From Nemophila menziesii (taxonomy: Eukaryota > Streptophyta > Magnoliopsida > Boraginales > Hydrophyllaceae), in assembly GCA_029959085.1 (NCBI GenBank), contig JARWIR010000005.1, forward strand, positions 8,000,501 through 8,064,500: 64,000 bases of DNA, in the 5' to 3' direction. The notes below the pieces were generated by a model. That model saw nothing but the letters and a program-made list of their open reading frames with translations, ran no database searches and was not told where the DNA came from. Position numbers and translations under genes: made by a program. Below, one piece after another: positions 23,960-35,959 of the stretch; within the stretch, counting starts at the first letter, position 1; each line of letters begins with the position of its first letter.

Positions 23960-24240
23960 ACTCAACAGTTTTGACTTAATACTCAGTAGAAATTTAAAAA
24001 TATTAATTAATTTTTTTCCCATACTCAGTAAACTTATTGAGCATACTCAGTAAAGCTACTGAACATATGAGCATACTCAGTAAAGTGACTCAATAAAAAA
24101 ATTTGAATACTCAGTAACTTTTTTCGATACTCAGAATTTTTTCCGATACTCAATAACCTTTTCTATACTCAGTACTCCATGCTCATAACATTTTCCATGC
24201 TCAATGCTCCATGCTCAGTAACATTTTCCATACTCAGAAC
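23960..24240. repeat. ACTCAGTA array of MULE E1
   Basis: About 15 copies of ACTCAG or a close variant (atactcagta, gctcagtaa, gatactcag) are spaced every 10-30 bp with T-rich spacers. The same arrangement with diverged wording lies at 61100-61445 in the sister element. It is not coding; the frames that cross it encode only repeats. Confidence 0.85.
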
Positions 24241-24927
24241 TTTTTTTGGCGGTGGTCGGTGGTGGTAGAAGCTGGAAATTATTGATAGGTAATGAAGAAG
24301 TAGAGAGAAAAAATGATAAAAGAGGAGAGAGATTAATGGTAATGGAGAATAGAGAATAATGGTAATGGTGAAGAGAGGGGAATCTATTTTTTTGTCTTAT
24401 ATACACTATAAGAGTAATAATGTCTTAGAGGTCTCTATAGAGGAGAGAGAAATCAATGGGTTACTTTGTGGCACTAAGATGGTCCCCAAGACCCTATAGG
24501 TAATTCACCCAAGAAGGTTAGTATGTCTTTTCTCCAGTAAGTTTCAGATAATGATCCAAGTAGGGATTTTTGTTATCTCGAGGTTTCCAAAATCTAAAAA
24601 ATCTAGGATATCGCTAACAAGAGTATTCTCCCAAAAGAAGAATAAGTACAATTAGTTCAATTACTCTTTCTATCCTCATTCTTCTCAAATTTAAAAACAA
24701 GTTATCCATTGAGGTGTTTGCAAACTAGGCAAAACACATTCCGATCCTTAATGATTATTTTGATATCGACCGCACTTGGGTTCTTTTTCTCGATTACATA
24801 ACCAATAAGAGAGATTCTAAATACTTAATCTATAGTCAATACATCAATATTTAGAAGTTGCAAATTTTTGCCTTTAATAGGTTCAAAGTATTGAAGTTCC
24901 ATACCCACCAAAGTTTTTTTTTATTAT

Positions 24928-25706
24928 TTAGGTGAACACTCTTGTAGTCCAACTTATCTCCTTTATCATTTTTTCATGGGCTTGTCCTGAGCTTATCACA
25001 TCGGTGACGAAAATCCTGATCAAGTTCACGGGTTCTTGGGTGGTCCTTTTATGCTCTAAATTGACCATATTCTTTGATGTGTAAGGTGTTTCATTTAAGA
25101 TCACAATGGGATCTTTTGTACTCCTTAGAGAGTCTTTAACATTCAAGGAATGTGTTTGAAGTTTTTTCACAAACACTTTGTGTGCATATCGTTGATCACA
25201 TGCTTGTCCTAAGAAAGACTTGGTTTTTTATCAAATTCTCGAAGTAGAGTGGACTTAGCCTCCATAAATGTGTTAAAATCCACCATACTAGGATCAAACT
25301 GTGACAAAAAATTATCCAAACAAACGATCTTGATTTGTGCCTCGTCCATGCCCCTCGGTCTAGAGGGGTTCACCAGTTCCAAGGGGTGGCCGACCATGGA
25401 TTCACTTGACCCATCAACCTCCACAAAATCCATCTTGAGCAAAGAGGGTATAGAAGCTTCATGATTGTTACTTAACACTAGAACCCTAGAACTTTCCATT
25501 AAGGTGCCTTGAGATTTAGCCAAAGAAGGACCAAATAAACCAACTTTCGGTGAGTTATGAGGTAGTGTGAGACTACTCATGCTCAAAGAGAATCGGGAAT
25601 CTAATTTTTCCATGACGTGAGATTCATGAAATTCAATGGTTTTTTGGGGCGGACTCAAGGATTTTGTGGATCTTCTGGATCCAACTCCTCCAGTGAAATG
25701 CCTCAA
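24928..25706 (-). other. Unrecognised minus-strand coding-like region
   Basis: Two open frames on the minus strand, 165 codons (25706-25209) and 82 codons (25176-24928), lie close together with non-repetitive, ordinary-looking composition. I do not recognise a domain. They may be pieces of a decayed transposon or host gene; the region 24530-24900 also reads as coding-like on the minus strand with many stops. No signal peptide or motif can be pointed to. Confidence 0.3.
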
Positions 25707-25837
25707 GGTTTGGTTGTAATTTCGTCATTAAATGCAAAAAAAAGCAAAATTGAAGTGGTGAGATAGGCGCTTTGAAGAGTTGTTACAAAACCGCTATTGC
25801 AACCCACACCATTAAAATATGTTATCCTAAGGATGAA

Positions 25838-26001
25838 AATGGAGCGCGGGTTTGCGGGTACACGCCCCACTTCTTTTTAAACGGGGCGGATTTTAAGGTA
25901 CTAAATGGGGCTTGGGGCGGGTTGTGGGGATGGATTTTCAAAACCCACACGGGGCGGGTTACGGGGATAAGTATTCCCCATCCCGCAAACACGCCCCGCA
26001 T
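25838..26001. mobile_element. GC-rich MITE-like repeat
   Basis: A sharp GC-rich island in AT-rich DNA with inverted ends containing GTTTGCGGG (near 25849) and its complement CCCGCAAAC (25982-25990), and GGGGCGGG/CGCCCC words throughout. Size and structure fit a small non-coding hAT-type repeat common in plants. No clear target duplication is seen. The open frames on both strands result from low stop frequency in GC-rich DNA. Confidence 0.45.
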
Positions 26002-26010
26002 GTACATAAT

Positions 26011-26204
26011 CAGGGGCGGCAGCCCACCCTAGCTTATGAGATAACAGTACAATTTAGTCCGGGTTTTTAAGAAAAATAGGTAAAAACATGAATAAAAAAA
26101 TTACATCCCCCTTAACTGGACCCTCCCCAATTCAAAATTTATACACTAATTTACTAAAAATAAATAATAACCCTTCCCGATTCGAAATCATGGATCCGTC
26201 TCTA
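26011..26204. mobile_element. hAT-like MITE (CAGGGGCGG terminus)
   Basis: Begins CAGGGGCGG and ends in the approximate inverse (..CCGTCTCTA, complement TAGAGACGG). The flanks TACATAAT (26003-26010) and TGCATAAT (26205-26212) match at 7 of 8 positions, consistent with an old hAT target duplication. Non-coding, 194 bp. From 26213 to about 27600 the DNA is AT-rich and I recognise no gene. Confidence 0.7.
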
Positions 26205-27619
26205 TGCATAATATATAATTAATATATTTTATTTATAATATATAATATACATATTTTAATTTCAATAATTATTCAAATCAAATTGAAACTCCAAGGATAG
26301 AATTTGTCTAAATATAAAAAGCAAATGCAAATTCTAAAGAATACAATATTGAAGAGTTTAAAAATAATAAAATTTGTAGTATTAAAAAATATTTACACGA
26401 TCAAATTAAAACTCGCGAATAGAACTCACACCTCACAGGGATTTAAAGAGTGGGGCGGGAAGGTAGGGTGTGAGACTTCTATTTTTGTGTAAAGTCAGAT
26501 ACAGAAATAGGTAAACTCGCTCCAAATCTTCTCCATTGAGATCTCTAATTATACCTTTTCATATATGGTCATCAAACCCAAATAAATATTCTTCAAACAC
26601 CACCAAGCACATCAATCACGAAAGACTTATCTAACTAATAATAAATTTTAAATAATTCGCCTCCAATTATCTTTTAAGAATTGGAGTGAATATTCTAAGC
26701 TAATATCTTACTCGTTAATGTACCATAAACATATAACATGCTTAGAATTATTTTTTAATTCCTTTAAATTGCATAAAGTAATTTACTTGCACATTCTTTG
26801 TCGTTGCAATGATAATGATGATGATAATCCCAAGGATAAGTTCTTGGTAACACTCAAAATAGGAATATAATCATTTGCTCTTAGCTCTTTAAGAATGGTT
26901 GGTGATAATCTGTGTTTTGTGGAGGTACATTTAAAAAAGGAGTGAGAAAAGCATATCGAGAATACGCACTATTGCATGGTATATTTAGGCAAATTAGCGA
27001 AACCGTGGAGTACCAACTTCAACTAAAATTTGATCCCACAACCAAAATAATGGTTTTAAGGTACAGTGCTGTGGTCCAAATTGCCTTTTAAGTTATACCT
27101 TGAAGGACATTACCACGTGCAATGCTTGCCTCATTATGGCATATGAGAAGATTTTACCAATTTATGTATAGAGAATTAGAGATTCAGCCGATTCAACAAT
27201 TAACCAGCTTTAAAAAATTGTAATTAATGTGCCGTTATGGCCCCATATATTAGATGATGGCGTGCATGCCATGTCACCTTGTCTCAACCATCATGCATGA
27301 TCATGATCATGTTTTTTGGAATTTCAAGCCTATTTAGAGCATTTCTATAGAAGGCTCTCAAACCAGATTTTATAGAAATTATAGAACAAGTGGTTATTCT
27401 TTTAAATTTATTCATGCTTAAGACTATCTCACCATTAAAGTTTTAAGGTTTAAATATATTACGAATTAAAATTATTTTGTGATTAGGATTTTTTAATAAC
27501 TCAAAAATTTATTTCACACGAAAAAGCAAAAGTTTCATTTGAGAATTCTCTGTAGCCATGTTATTGAGATTGTAAGAAAAGTTAATCGCATGGAAGAGGT
27601 TAAACGTATGATGGGTTAT

Positions 27620-27791
27620 CAGGGCCGCCCCGAGAAACTAAAATATGCTTAGTTACCTAAAGCAAGATTTATTTTTCGCGGCCTTTTGTAACTATAAAAA
27701 AATAATTTTGAGAAAATTGAGACCCTTTTTTATAAAAAAAAATAGGGCCTAAGGCGGCCGCCTTGGTGGCCTTACCCAAGGGCCGGCCCGG
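27620..27791. mobile_element. hAT-like MITE (CAGGGCCG terminus)
   Basis: 172 bp with ends CAGGGCCGCCCC and (complement) CCGGGCCGGCCC, flanked by a perfect 8-bp target duplication TGGGTTAT (27612-27619 and 27792-27799). Non-coding. A relative lies at 12990-13276. From 27800 to 29270 no gene is visible; a weak MITE-like pair of ends near 28567 and 28855 was not accepted. Confidence 0.85.
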
Positions 27792-29277
27792 TGGGTTATA
27801 ATCAGTTATATGATACAAGAAGTGTCACCATTAATCTCAAAAGATTCATTTTTCTATAAGATTTGAATCCTCAACCGTCAACAAAATCGTCATTACAAAT
27901 ATCTTATTCGTTTTTACTCTGAGAAAAGTATTAATCTCATTCCATTAAAGAATGAAAAACCTTGTAAACCCAAAGACCAAACCAAAATATCAAAACTATC
28001 ATGATTCTTCAAAGTTAAATTTACATGTATCAAAATAAAGTTTAATAAAACAATATGTCTTGGGTTACAATTCAATAGGTACTGAATCAATGCAAAATTG
28101 TAATACTAGTTTAGTTATTACTAAATTATTTAGAATTTACCAAAAAGCAATTTTATTAGAAGTGTAAACTTCGCTGGAAAATTAATTATAATTGTTTTCA
28201 ACATTATTATCATGTATTTTTATTAAGTTACCAATTTATCTCAAAGTTTAACCTAATAAATGAAATTTATTTATCAAAATGTCCATTCATGTATAGGTGA
28301 GATTTAGTTATCCAGTCTAAACATGGTCAGTTATAATGAATAACGATAACAAGATTTAAATTCATAACCTTTTACTACCTACTATTCTTATACCATGATA
28401 AATCATCAATTCATTTAAACTTAATCAAATAGATAAATACTTACATAAATTGTTTTATTTCAAAAATTATGACATAAATTTCAATGTTAATATTATAAAA
28501 TTAGTTCAATGCAAAGAATACATAAATTGTTGGTCGAACTCAACATTTATGGGGATTTAAGAACAAGGTTTTAGTCACTGACAAATCTAGGGGGTTGCAA
28601 CCCTCCACCGTTTCCAGAATTAAATGAGAATTTGTTCGAATAATTCATTTTTTAGATATAAAAATCTTAATAAAGTTAGACTTTAGCCCCCCCCAAACCA
28701 AAATCTTATCCCCCTTATCTAAATATTAGCCCTCGAGTTATACTTTTAGTTCTCCCCGAACAAAAAATTACGTCACTTATTTACCTACAATCCTAGATCC
28801 CGATTGTTATTCTACCTTTTACCCCTCCCCCAAGAGTAAAACCCAGTACCCATCCCTGATTGTTGGAAGGGTGGTGAGGAGAGAGACATGTGTTATAGTG
28901 TGGATTGTTTTCTTTTGTAAGATGGTGTAACAAGATAGATCGACCTAACCTGAAGCTTGCTCAAAGACATCGGTAATCATCGTTTCGTGTTCTTTTTAAT
29001 TAGGAGGATCTTTACATGTGGCATCTTTATGTTATAGAATCAAAAAGTTAAAAAAACACTTTGATTCCCAAACAAAATTTATTAATTATGAGGAAGATTG
29101 ATGGAGTAGAGAGAATTTTTTTTCCTTAAGAGATGATGTGAAATTACAGATATTAAAGGAAAATGAGAATATGAATTGTTACTTCTATTCCTAACTTCTC
29201 TTCTCTTTTTTTGGTCGACACTCTCTTTCTTCTCACTTTCTCAAAACTATAAATTTAAACAAAATAAAGTTGATTTA

Positions 29278-29494
29278 TGTTGTGAAAATAAAGAGAGAAA
29301 TAAGAGATTAAGAATAAGAAGAGAGATAGTAATATGATTGATATGAATAAGAGTGTAAATTACGATATAAAGATGTCCTATTTATAGAGAATTGGTAAAC
29401 CCTAAACTTTAGTCTTCTTGGGCTTGTAAGTTGGATAACAAGTCTTTGGATGGAATGTTTTATATTATAATTATTTCATAACACTCCTCCTTGG
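29278..29494 (-). mobile_element. Ty1/copia-like LTR with polypurine tract, fragment
   Basis: Read on the minus strand, a polypurine tract CCAAGGAGGAG (29494-29484) is followed directly by TGTTATGAAAT.., a typical LTR start at 29483. A 'ctataaatagg' TATA-like box lies about 105 bp into it, and ..TTCACAACA at 29278 is a plausible LTR end (206 bp). Upstream on the minus strand (29620-29495) is non-coding internal sequence of a common plant copia type. No gag-pol remains. No target duplication was established. Confidence 0.5.
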
Positions 29495-30073
29495 ATATCC
29501 AATTTTTAAGAATATATCTCGCTAAAACCTTCCTACCCTTTGGGGAAAAATCTAGTGAAGAAAAAAAGTATAATATCCTTGTACGATTTATAATCTATCT
29601 TTTTAAAAAAAATCTCAAACAAACCATGTGAGACAAAAAATTTGAAGAAAAAAAAAATGTAGCGCGTATTTTTCTCCCTCTTATGTAAACATGTCAATAA
29701 TGATTTTCAATTCACCGTCTAATCTCGAACTCGATCTCCAAAATCTCATAATCATCTTTAGTGTAACATATTTCACTTTAAGCAATATATATAGTCACAT
29801 TAGTATATATCACATAAATATGCAAAAAAAGTATATGTATATAAAATAACGATTACGTACAATTATAGTTTCAAGTATTTATTCACTTAGTCATATATAA
29901 ACACATATTCTACCTAAAGTATCACATAAATGTACATGGCAATATCTAAGACAATCATAATATAAAATAACACTTTAATTTTCCCAAAATATTTTTAATA
30001 TATATCCCAAGATTTATTTATAAGCATTTTTAGTCCTCTAAAACTTGCATATAATATTTGTATCAAATGATAT

Positions 30074-31600
30074 GCGTGATTGACCCATGGGGTCTTGGAA
30101 AATCTTATTATGGTTCAAGGAAACTTTGTATCTACACTTTTCTATTTCAATTATATTATTTTTTAAAATTTATTTCTCTTTCTATCTCCTCTTTTCAAAT
30201 ATTTTTCACAATTTCATCTCTCTCTCTCTCTCTCATCAAGACATTTATACAAATTTTTGAGCTCCTTTTTTAAAGCATTTTGAACTCAATTTTTGTAGCA
30301 TTTTGAACTCCATTTTTAGCACCTTCAAGCTCTATTTTCCTAGCATTTAGAGCTCTTTTTTAGCATCACTCAGTGTTTTTTGTAATACTTAGTGACTTTA
30401 TGTTAAAATTCGTGATACTTAGCGATTTGGCATTACTACTTAGTGATATTGTGTAATAATTTGTGATACTTAGCGAATTTGCATTATTGCTTAGTGATTT
30501 TGTGTTATAATCTGTGATACTCAGCAATTTTACATTACTACTCAGTGATTTTGTGTTATAATCAGTGATACTTAGATGTCTTGCATTAAAACTCAGTGAG
30601 TTAGTGTTTTACTCAGTGAATTCAAATATACTCAGTGAATTCAAAATTACTCAGAGAATTAACCATCAAAAAACCACGCAAAAGAATTAAACAACAAAAA
30701 TTCTCTATTGAGAGAATTCTCTACGTACTCAGTGAATTAATTAGCAAAAAACTGCACAAAATTTAAAATAACAAAAATCACTACTCAGAGAATTCTCTAA
30801 GTGCTCAGTGAATTCTCTGAGTACTTAATGAATGCTCTGAGTACTCAATGAAAAATACTGAGTAATAAAAATGCATAAAAAATCAACTCTATTCGCAGTA
30901 ATTTTTTGAATGTGATACGACAATTACTGAATATGTATAGTAAAAAACTGAGTAATAAAATTTGAAAAAGAACATGGAAATATTAACACAAATTTTATTT
31001 GTATAAAATAAAAAATTATAAACTAAATATATTAAAATACCAAGTAACAATTAGTGCTGAAAAAAAATAGATTCTGAGTTCGAACCTAAAAATAACAATA
31101 ATAAATTGAAAATGAAGTTTCCTAATTCAAACCTAATACAAAAAAAAAGAAAAATATATCTAAACTTCTTTCTTCTACACGACTTTGAAAAAACATTGCA
31201 AATACATTAATGCAAATCAGCTTTGTAATATGGAGCTTTAATGCTAAGCTTCGAAAACTGAGCTTCACTACTTCTCCGTTCGTTGTCGGAGTTCTTTTTC
31301 TGCATAAAAAAATCGTCAAACGGATCTGTTCATCGAAGTTTTTTAGCTCAGCTCAGTTTGTGCTTAGGTAGTGGTGGTACTTCCGGTGAAGGTGATGTGG
31401 GAGCTCGAATCTCCTCCCGCTTTGAAGGAGACGAACGTGATCAACTCTAGATCTGTGACTATGCACGGAGATTCACTTCGAAGATCTATATCTAGTACGG
31501 TTTGTTGTTGCTGTTCACGAACTCCGACCATCGAGCTTCAGTGTTGCTGCTCACATACTCCAGCCATCAAGAAGAGGAAGGAAGGATTTGTGGTTGTCAT
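30074..31600. mobile_element. MULE remnant (E2) with ACTCAGTGA array
   Basis: The left end GCGTGATTGACCCATGGGGTCTTGG near 30074 resembles the terminal repeats of the window's other MULEs (GGGTGAATTACCTATAGGGTCTTGG). A dense array follows at 30360-30930 and then unrecognised gene-like sequence (31371-31590). No right terminus is found; the sequence runs into the minus-strand LTR element near 31600, which probably truncated it. Confidence 0.55.
30360..30930. repeat. ACTCAGTGA/ACTTAGTGA array
   Basis: More than 20 copies of ACTCAGTGA-like words (tcagtgatt, cttagtgat, tgatacttagcg, gtactcagtgaatt) occur at short, irregular spacing, first as 'dtacttagtgattttgtg' units and later as 'gtactcagtgaattctctga' units. 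Many lie in both orientations because ACTCAGTGA and TCTGAGTAC overlap. Not coding. Confidence 0.85.
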
Positions 31601-31604
31601 TAGT

Positions 31605-32050
31605 TTGCGATATGCAGTATACCACACCAGGGTGCGGTATATCGCACCTGGTCCTCTTCAATCTGGTCCACATGGTTTGCCTTATTAAGTCTTGTTGAAA
31701 TTCATCGATATCAAGTAGGCTTGACAAAGTCATCAATAAAGATTATTTCGAAATAGGTGCCCTGATAGCTAAATCCAACTTTTCTGAATGGTTGTTCGGT
31801 ATACCATGTAATGGGATGATATACCGAAAGATGCTTAACTCAAATTTATGTTTTTCAAAAAATAATATGTATTGCTCCTGGTGAAAAATCTGGCCTCACT
31901 GTACCTTGGGTGCGTTATATCGCGATAATTTGCAATATATCACAAGTTTTCTCGTCGAAACCCCCCAATTAAATATAATTTGAGCAGGGGGCCCTAAATA
32001 ATTTTAAGGCAAAACCCAAAAATTACGAATATGAGTGCGGTATACCGCGA
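31605..32050. repeat. GGTATACC palindrome cluster in element C
   Basis: Contains the perfect 12-bp palindrome GCGGTATACCGC (32037-32048), an 18-bp near palindrome GGTGCGGTATATCGCACC (31631-31648), and GGTATACC/GATATACC words near 31798 and 31820 and GCGATAAT/GCAATATATC words near 31921. It is the counterpart of the cluster at 10280-10530. Confidence 0.65.
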
Positions 32051-32237
32051 GTAGGGATCTTTCCCCTCTGTGTTCACTTCTTCATTCGACACAGATATCA
32101 AGGTACCAAAAATACTTGAGCCGACAATGGGGGTACGTTCTACCTGCTAGGATGGACTGCGACGTGAACTTTCGCACCTGCACTTCACAGAAACACTGTA
32201 CCCTTCTCATTACGCGTAATATAAACTAAATTAATTT

Positions 32238-32670
32238 AAGAGTAAATACATCGAATACCCCCTGTACTATGGGCGGATTGACAACTTACCCCCCACAATA
32301 TTTTTTGATACTGGTTACCCTTCACTATTTGTTTTCGTGACTCCTTACCCCTGTTAACGGAAACCATAAAAAATCGTCGTTAGTTGGTCACGTGCTGGTC
32401 ATGTGGGAGAATTTTCGTGACATTTTACCCCATGTACTAAGTTTTTCGTCACATTTAACCCCCTGCTTAGTACAGGGGGTAAAATGTCACGAAAACCGCG
32501 CACATGACCAGCACGTGACCAACTAAAGGCGATTTTTGACGGTTTCCGTAAAAAGGGGGCAAGGAGTCACGAAAACAAATACTAGGGGGTAACCAGTATC
32601 AAAAAAATATTTTGGCGGGTAAGTTGTCAATCGGCCCATAGTACAGGGGGTATTGGATGTATTTACTCTT
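32238..32670. mobile_element. Fold-back (long hairpin) element
   Basis: A 433-bp near-perfect inverted repeat: the arm 32238-32450 (AAGAGTAAATACATC.., later CCCCCTGTACTATGGGC, GGTCACGTGCTGGTCATGTG) is the complement of 32465-32670 with few differences, leaving almost no loop around 32455. It is flanked by AATTT on both sides (32233-32237 and 32671-32675). No coding sequence. It lies inside element C. Superfamily is uncertain. Confidence 0.85.
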
Positions 32671-32726
32671 AATTTAAAGCTACTAAATTATTGTACACGT
32701 AAACTAATGAAAGTAATTAAAAATTA

Positions 32727-34260
32727 TGGGTTGTCTCCCACCAATACCATTGTTTTAACTTCGTTCAAAGTTTGTCATGGTTACCTCAAATTCTCTTCTT
32801 GATGTAGCCTCCCCTAAATAGTACAAAACTACTAAGATCAACCAAACAAAACTTACAACTCTTCTTGCCTTGTACCTGAACCGCCTTGTCTGAGATGACT
32901 CTGGTGACTAGCCCAATCCAAGTAGCTTTGCAATTCTGTGTTATATTATTAGTAATGAGAGCTTTCAAAGTAACTTAATCTCCCACCCTAAACTCATATT
33001 CTTGTATCTTTCACATGGTTTCGCTTGGCTTATTACAGTTTCACTCTTGGCCACACTCTAGATCATCAAAACATTTATTACCTTTCTTCTAAACATATTT
33101 CCCAAAATGTAACATGTTTGAGATTCATCTTTGATGCTTAAGGTAATAGAACCCTCATACACGTTGATCATTGTGTACCCGGTGGCCAAGAATAGACACC
33201 CCTATAAGAGAGGGACTTTTTACATGCATCATAATCGAGTATAATGAAGTTAGTAGGTATAATGAGATTACCTACTTGTACGAACACATACTAGATCAAT
33301 CCCAATGGGTTTGTCAATGTACGATCTGTCATTGGCAATACGACGGAGGTATGTTTACACCTCTGATGCCCATCTCATGAAACAACTCTTGGGCCTGAGG
33401 GCTGAGGTTCACGCTCACTCCCAAGTCCTACAATACTTTACCATCAAACAGAACCAAAATATTAATTGGAAGTTGAAACCTCATGGATATTTGAGCTTAG
33501 GTCGCAACTTCCTATGCACCTTGGAGGATATCTCCTTAGTTAGTGCCATGGTCTCAAACTCTGTAAATTTTTTCTTCTTAGAGAGTGTGTCCATAAAGAA
33601 TCTCAAATATTTGGGCACTTTATTGATGGTTTCGAGTAAGGGAATGTTGATCTTGAGTTGAATCAAAATCTCAATGAATTTCTTGTACAATAAGCCATCA
33701 TTCTTCTTAGCCAACCTTGAGGGAACAAAGATGGTGAGCGGATTTGTTATTTTGGTAGAGGATCCATTTCGGGCTTCTCTTGCACCCTTAGGGCTTCCAC
33801 TAGCTTCTCAAACACTCTGTCTTCCACCTTCTCAACCTAATAATCAACAATGAACTCATTTAGATTCAGATTTAGAAAGTCTTTATAATTAGTAGTCACT
33901 GGACACGACTGCTGGTGGTACTACAACCTTTCCACTTCAAGGACCAATGGACATACACGATTCTTAACCACCATTGTTATCACCAATCTGAAGTAACTTT
34001 ACCTCAGTGTTTGTACCTTGATTGAGTTATGTGAGTAGACCTTGGTGTAGTTGCTGAAGAGATTTATTAATCAAAACTATCTATTGTTGCAGGATTTGCA
34101 GCGTCCCCTCGTGATAATTGAGAGACTCATTGATTTCCACCATATTATCACCAATTAATACAACAAATTTAATTAAAATCTTCTCCAACTCACTCGCGCA
34201 ATCTTGTAGATAAGCCGGGAGGTCCTTTTGAGCTATATTATCCTTGTATGAATTACATGT
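32727..34260 (-). pseudogene. Decayed gag of element C
   Basis: The clearest part, 33714-33481 (77 codons), reads ..KKFIEILIQLKINIPLLETI.. then ..YLRFFMDTLSKKKKF.., the same gag segment as in element A (..KFVDMVSKLEIKIPFVEAL..). Weak coding-like sequence flanks it on both sides with many stops and frame changes, and the frame closes with ..GDNP-stop near 32725. No zinc knuckle, protease or polymerase is recognisable. Confidence 0.6.
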
Positions 34261-34299
34261 CAGGTCTCCAAGAATCTTCTCGACTCACCCTTATTCATA

Positions 34300-35640
34300 A
34301 AAACGTTAGATTAGCGACACAAGAGACTACTGGCAAGACTCAGGCAACTCTATCATCCATTTCTTTATCTTTTAATTAGTTGAGATTTTATTTCATTTCT
34401 AGTTCATAATTTATTTTGTTAATTGCATTAGTCTTTAATCATTGATAACCCATTTTATCATTTACTTTATTGCCATTTATTCTTATTATGAACTCTACAA
34501 TTCTATACTTGTGAAACACAATTGTCTATAGTGATAGTCCCTATGGAGACAATTATCCCTAAATACTTATCAAATTTTAATACTTGTACACTTGCGGGAA
34601 GTGGCTCCGATGGGTGTTTATTTATTTTATCACACTCTGGGACATGGCAGTAACGTTTCAGAGGGAACCTAAAAATTCAAAGAAATTCGGCAACCTTGTA
34701 ACCTTGTTAGGCCAAATCCCTACCGAAAGTGGTTGCCCGTTTTTAGGCGAAAGATGGCATACCGTTCTTATATCAACGATGACATTTCAATAGAATATTT
34801 TTAGTATTACGGCTGAACAAAGGTCGCCACTTGAAAAATCATTGATGGGGACAAAAACGGTTACCGGTATTTATGCAAAACAATAAAAAAAATCTAAGAT
34901 TATGTGATCCTTCTTATAGAGTTGTTGGAAGTTGATCTACTATATATAAGTCTCTCTTGCATCACATGACTAACCTCTTGAATCCTTAATTGAGTATCAT
35001 ACTATCCTACACTTCAATAAAGAACCCTCAAGCTTGTTCATCATATTTAGATCATCCAATCAATCTTGGTACACTTACTTGTAATATATATCTCATCAAG
35101 AAGTTCATCCAATTCGAGCTATCATTCAACTCTTCAAGGAGTCCATATTCAATCTTGTTAGATAAGCTCATCAAGGAGCACAAATAAATTGGTTTTAACA
35201 TTTTTTGTCGAACAATTTTGGGTATTACTCTTTTAGTATAGTAGAGAAGAGGGAATTTCAAAGGTTAGTATTGAACCTTTAAAAATCTATCGGGTTGTGA
35301 ATTAACCGGTAAAAGTCTCATTAGGATGTGACTTTACCGACAAAAGTCTTGGGATTCTTTAGGTCGCGGTGTACTCTCACCCTTAATAGATACCAAGGAG
35401 CTTAGTGGAGAAACTTGAAAATCCAATGGGAATGACCCGAGGTAGTGGATGTAGGAAAACCAAACCACTCAAAATGCCTCGTGTAATATTTTCCCTTTAT
35501 TTTTACTTATCGCGTGCATTTAATTTACATACTTTCTTATCTCTCTTAGATTGTGTTATATTGTCTTAGCATATCCTAAGTATTCCCAATCCTTGAGCTT
35601 AGAAATATTTTTAGTTGTTTTAACTTAGTCTACATATAGG
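34300..35640. other. LTR-like sequences, unassigned
   Basis: 34300-34660 resembles the R/U5 end of the Athila-like LTRs on the plus strand ('gtacacttgcgggaagtgg', then 'ttatcacactctggga'). 35300-35620 looks like the end of a copia-type LTR ('gaggtagtggatgtagg', 'aaaccactcaaaatgcctcgtg'). Neither has defined ends, a primer site or a target duplication. I see no gene between them. Confidence 0.3.
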
Positions 35641-35959
35641 TCCTCTTACTTCTCCCCTTAGTTGGTCAATTTTATATGTGTTAAGAAACTTTACCTTAAA
35701 CCATTTATCCTTTCCCTTTATCTTAGATTGTTTTATCTTAGTATCCATATCTAGTTGTTCATCCTTAGCAATCCTAGCACTTAGCCTTCACACTTAACAA
35801 ACTCTCACCCTTAGTATCCTTGATTAAGAGTTCTGTATCATAGGTCATTTGACCTACTCCATCCTAGTTTAAAAGTCCTTAATTTACCAATTAGGTATAT
35901 ATTATATTAGTGTCTTGAACTTCCTAAAAAATTTCTTCAAGTTTTCTTTTAGATGATGT

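Larger units (their letters stand above)
21219..24510. mobile_element. Non-autonomous MULE (E1) with nested solo LTR
   Basis: The left terminus GAGATTATTACCC at 21219 and the right terminus (complement GGGTGAATTACC) at 24510 match the ends of the complete MULE at 40138-49273. The subterminal 'cttcttactaaaggccacaaa' near 21285 is shared with the element at 59940. The right part (24240-24420) matches 61450-61640 at length. A family B solo LTR at 22099-23674 is nested inside. The 9-bp flanks (TCCAAAGAT and AAGAAGGTT) do not match, so the target duplication has decayed or an end is misplaced. Open frames inside are short and unrecognised. Confidence 0.75.
31600..34260 (-). mobile_element. Third gag-only Athila-like element (C), decayed, minus strand
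   Basis: On the minus strand, gag-like remnants (34260-32740) end in a ..VGDNP-stop peptide at GGGAGACAACCC (about 32738-32727), as in elements A and B. A region with GGTATACC palindromes follows (32050-31600). A fold-back element (32238-32670) is inserted between the two. Neither LTR is recognisable next to it, so both ends are lost. The order gag, GGGAGACAACCC, palindrome cluster is the basis of this call. Confidence 0.55.

Noticed and set aside
28567..28860. Possible hAT MITE with ends like CACTGAC and CCATCCCTG
   Set aside because: Ends are weak and the 8-bp flanks do not match.
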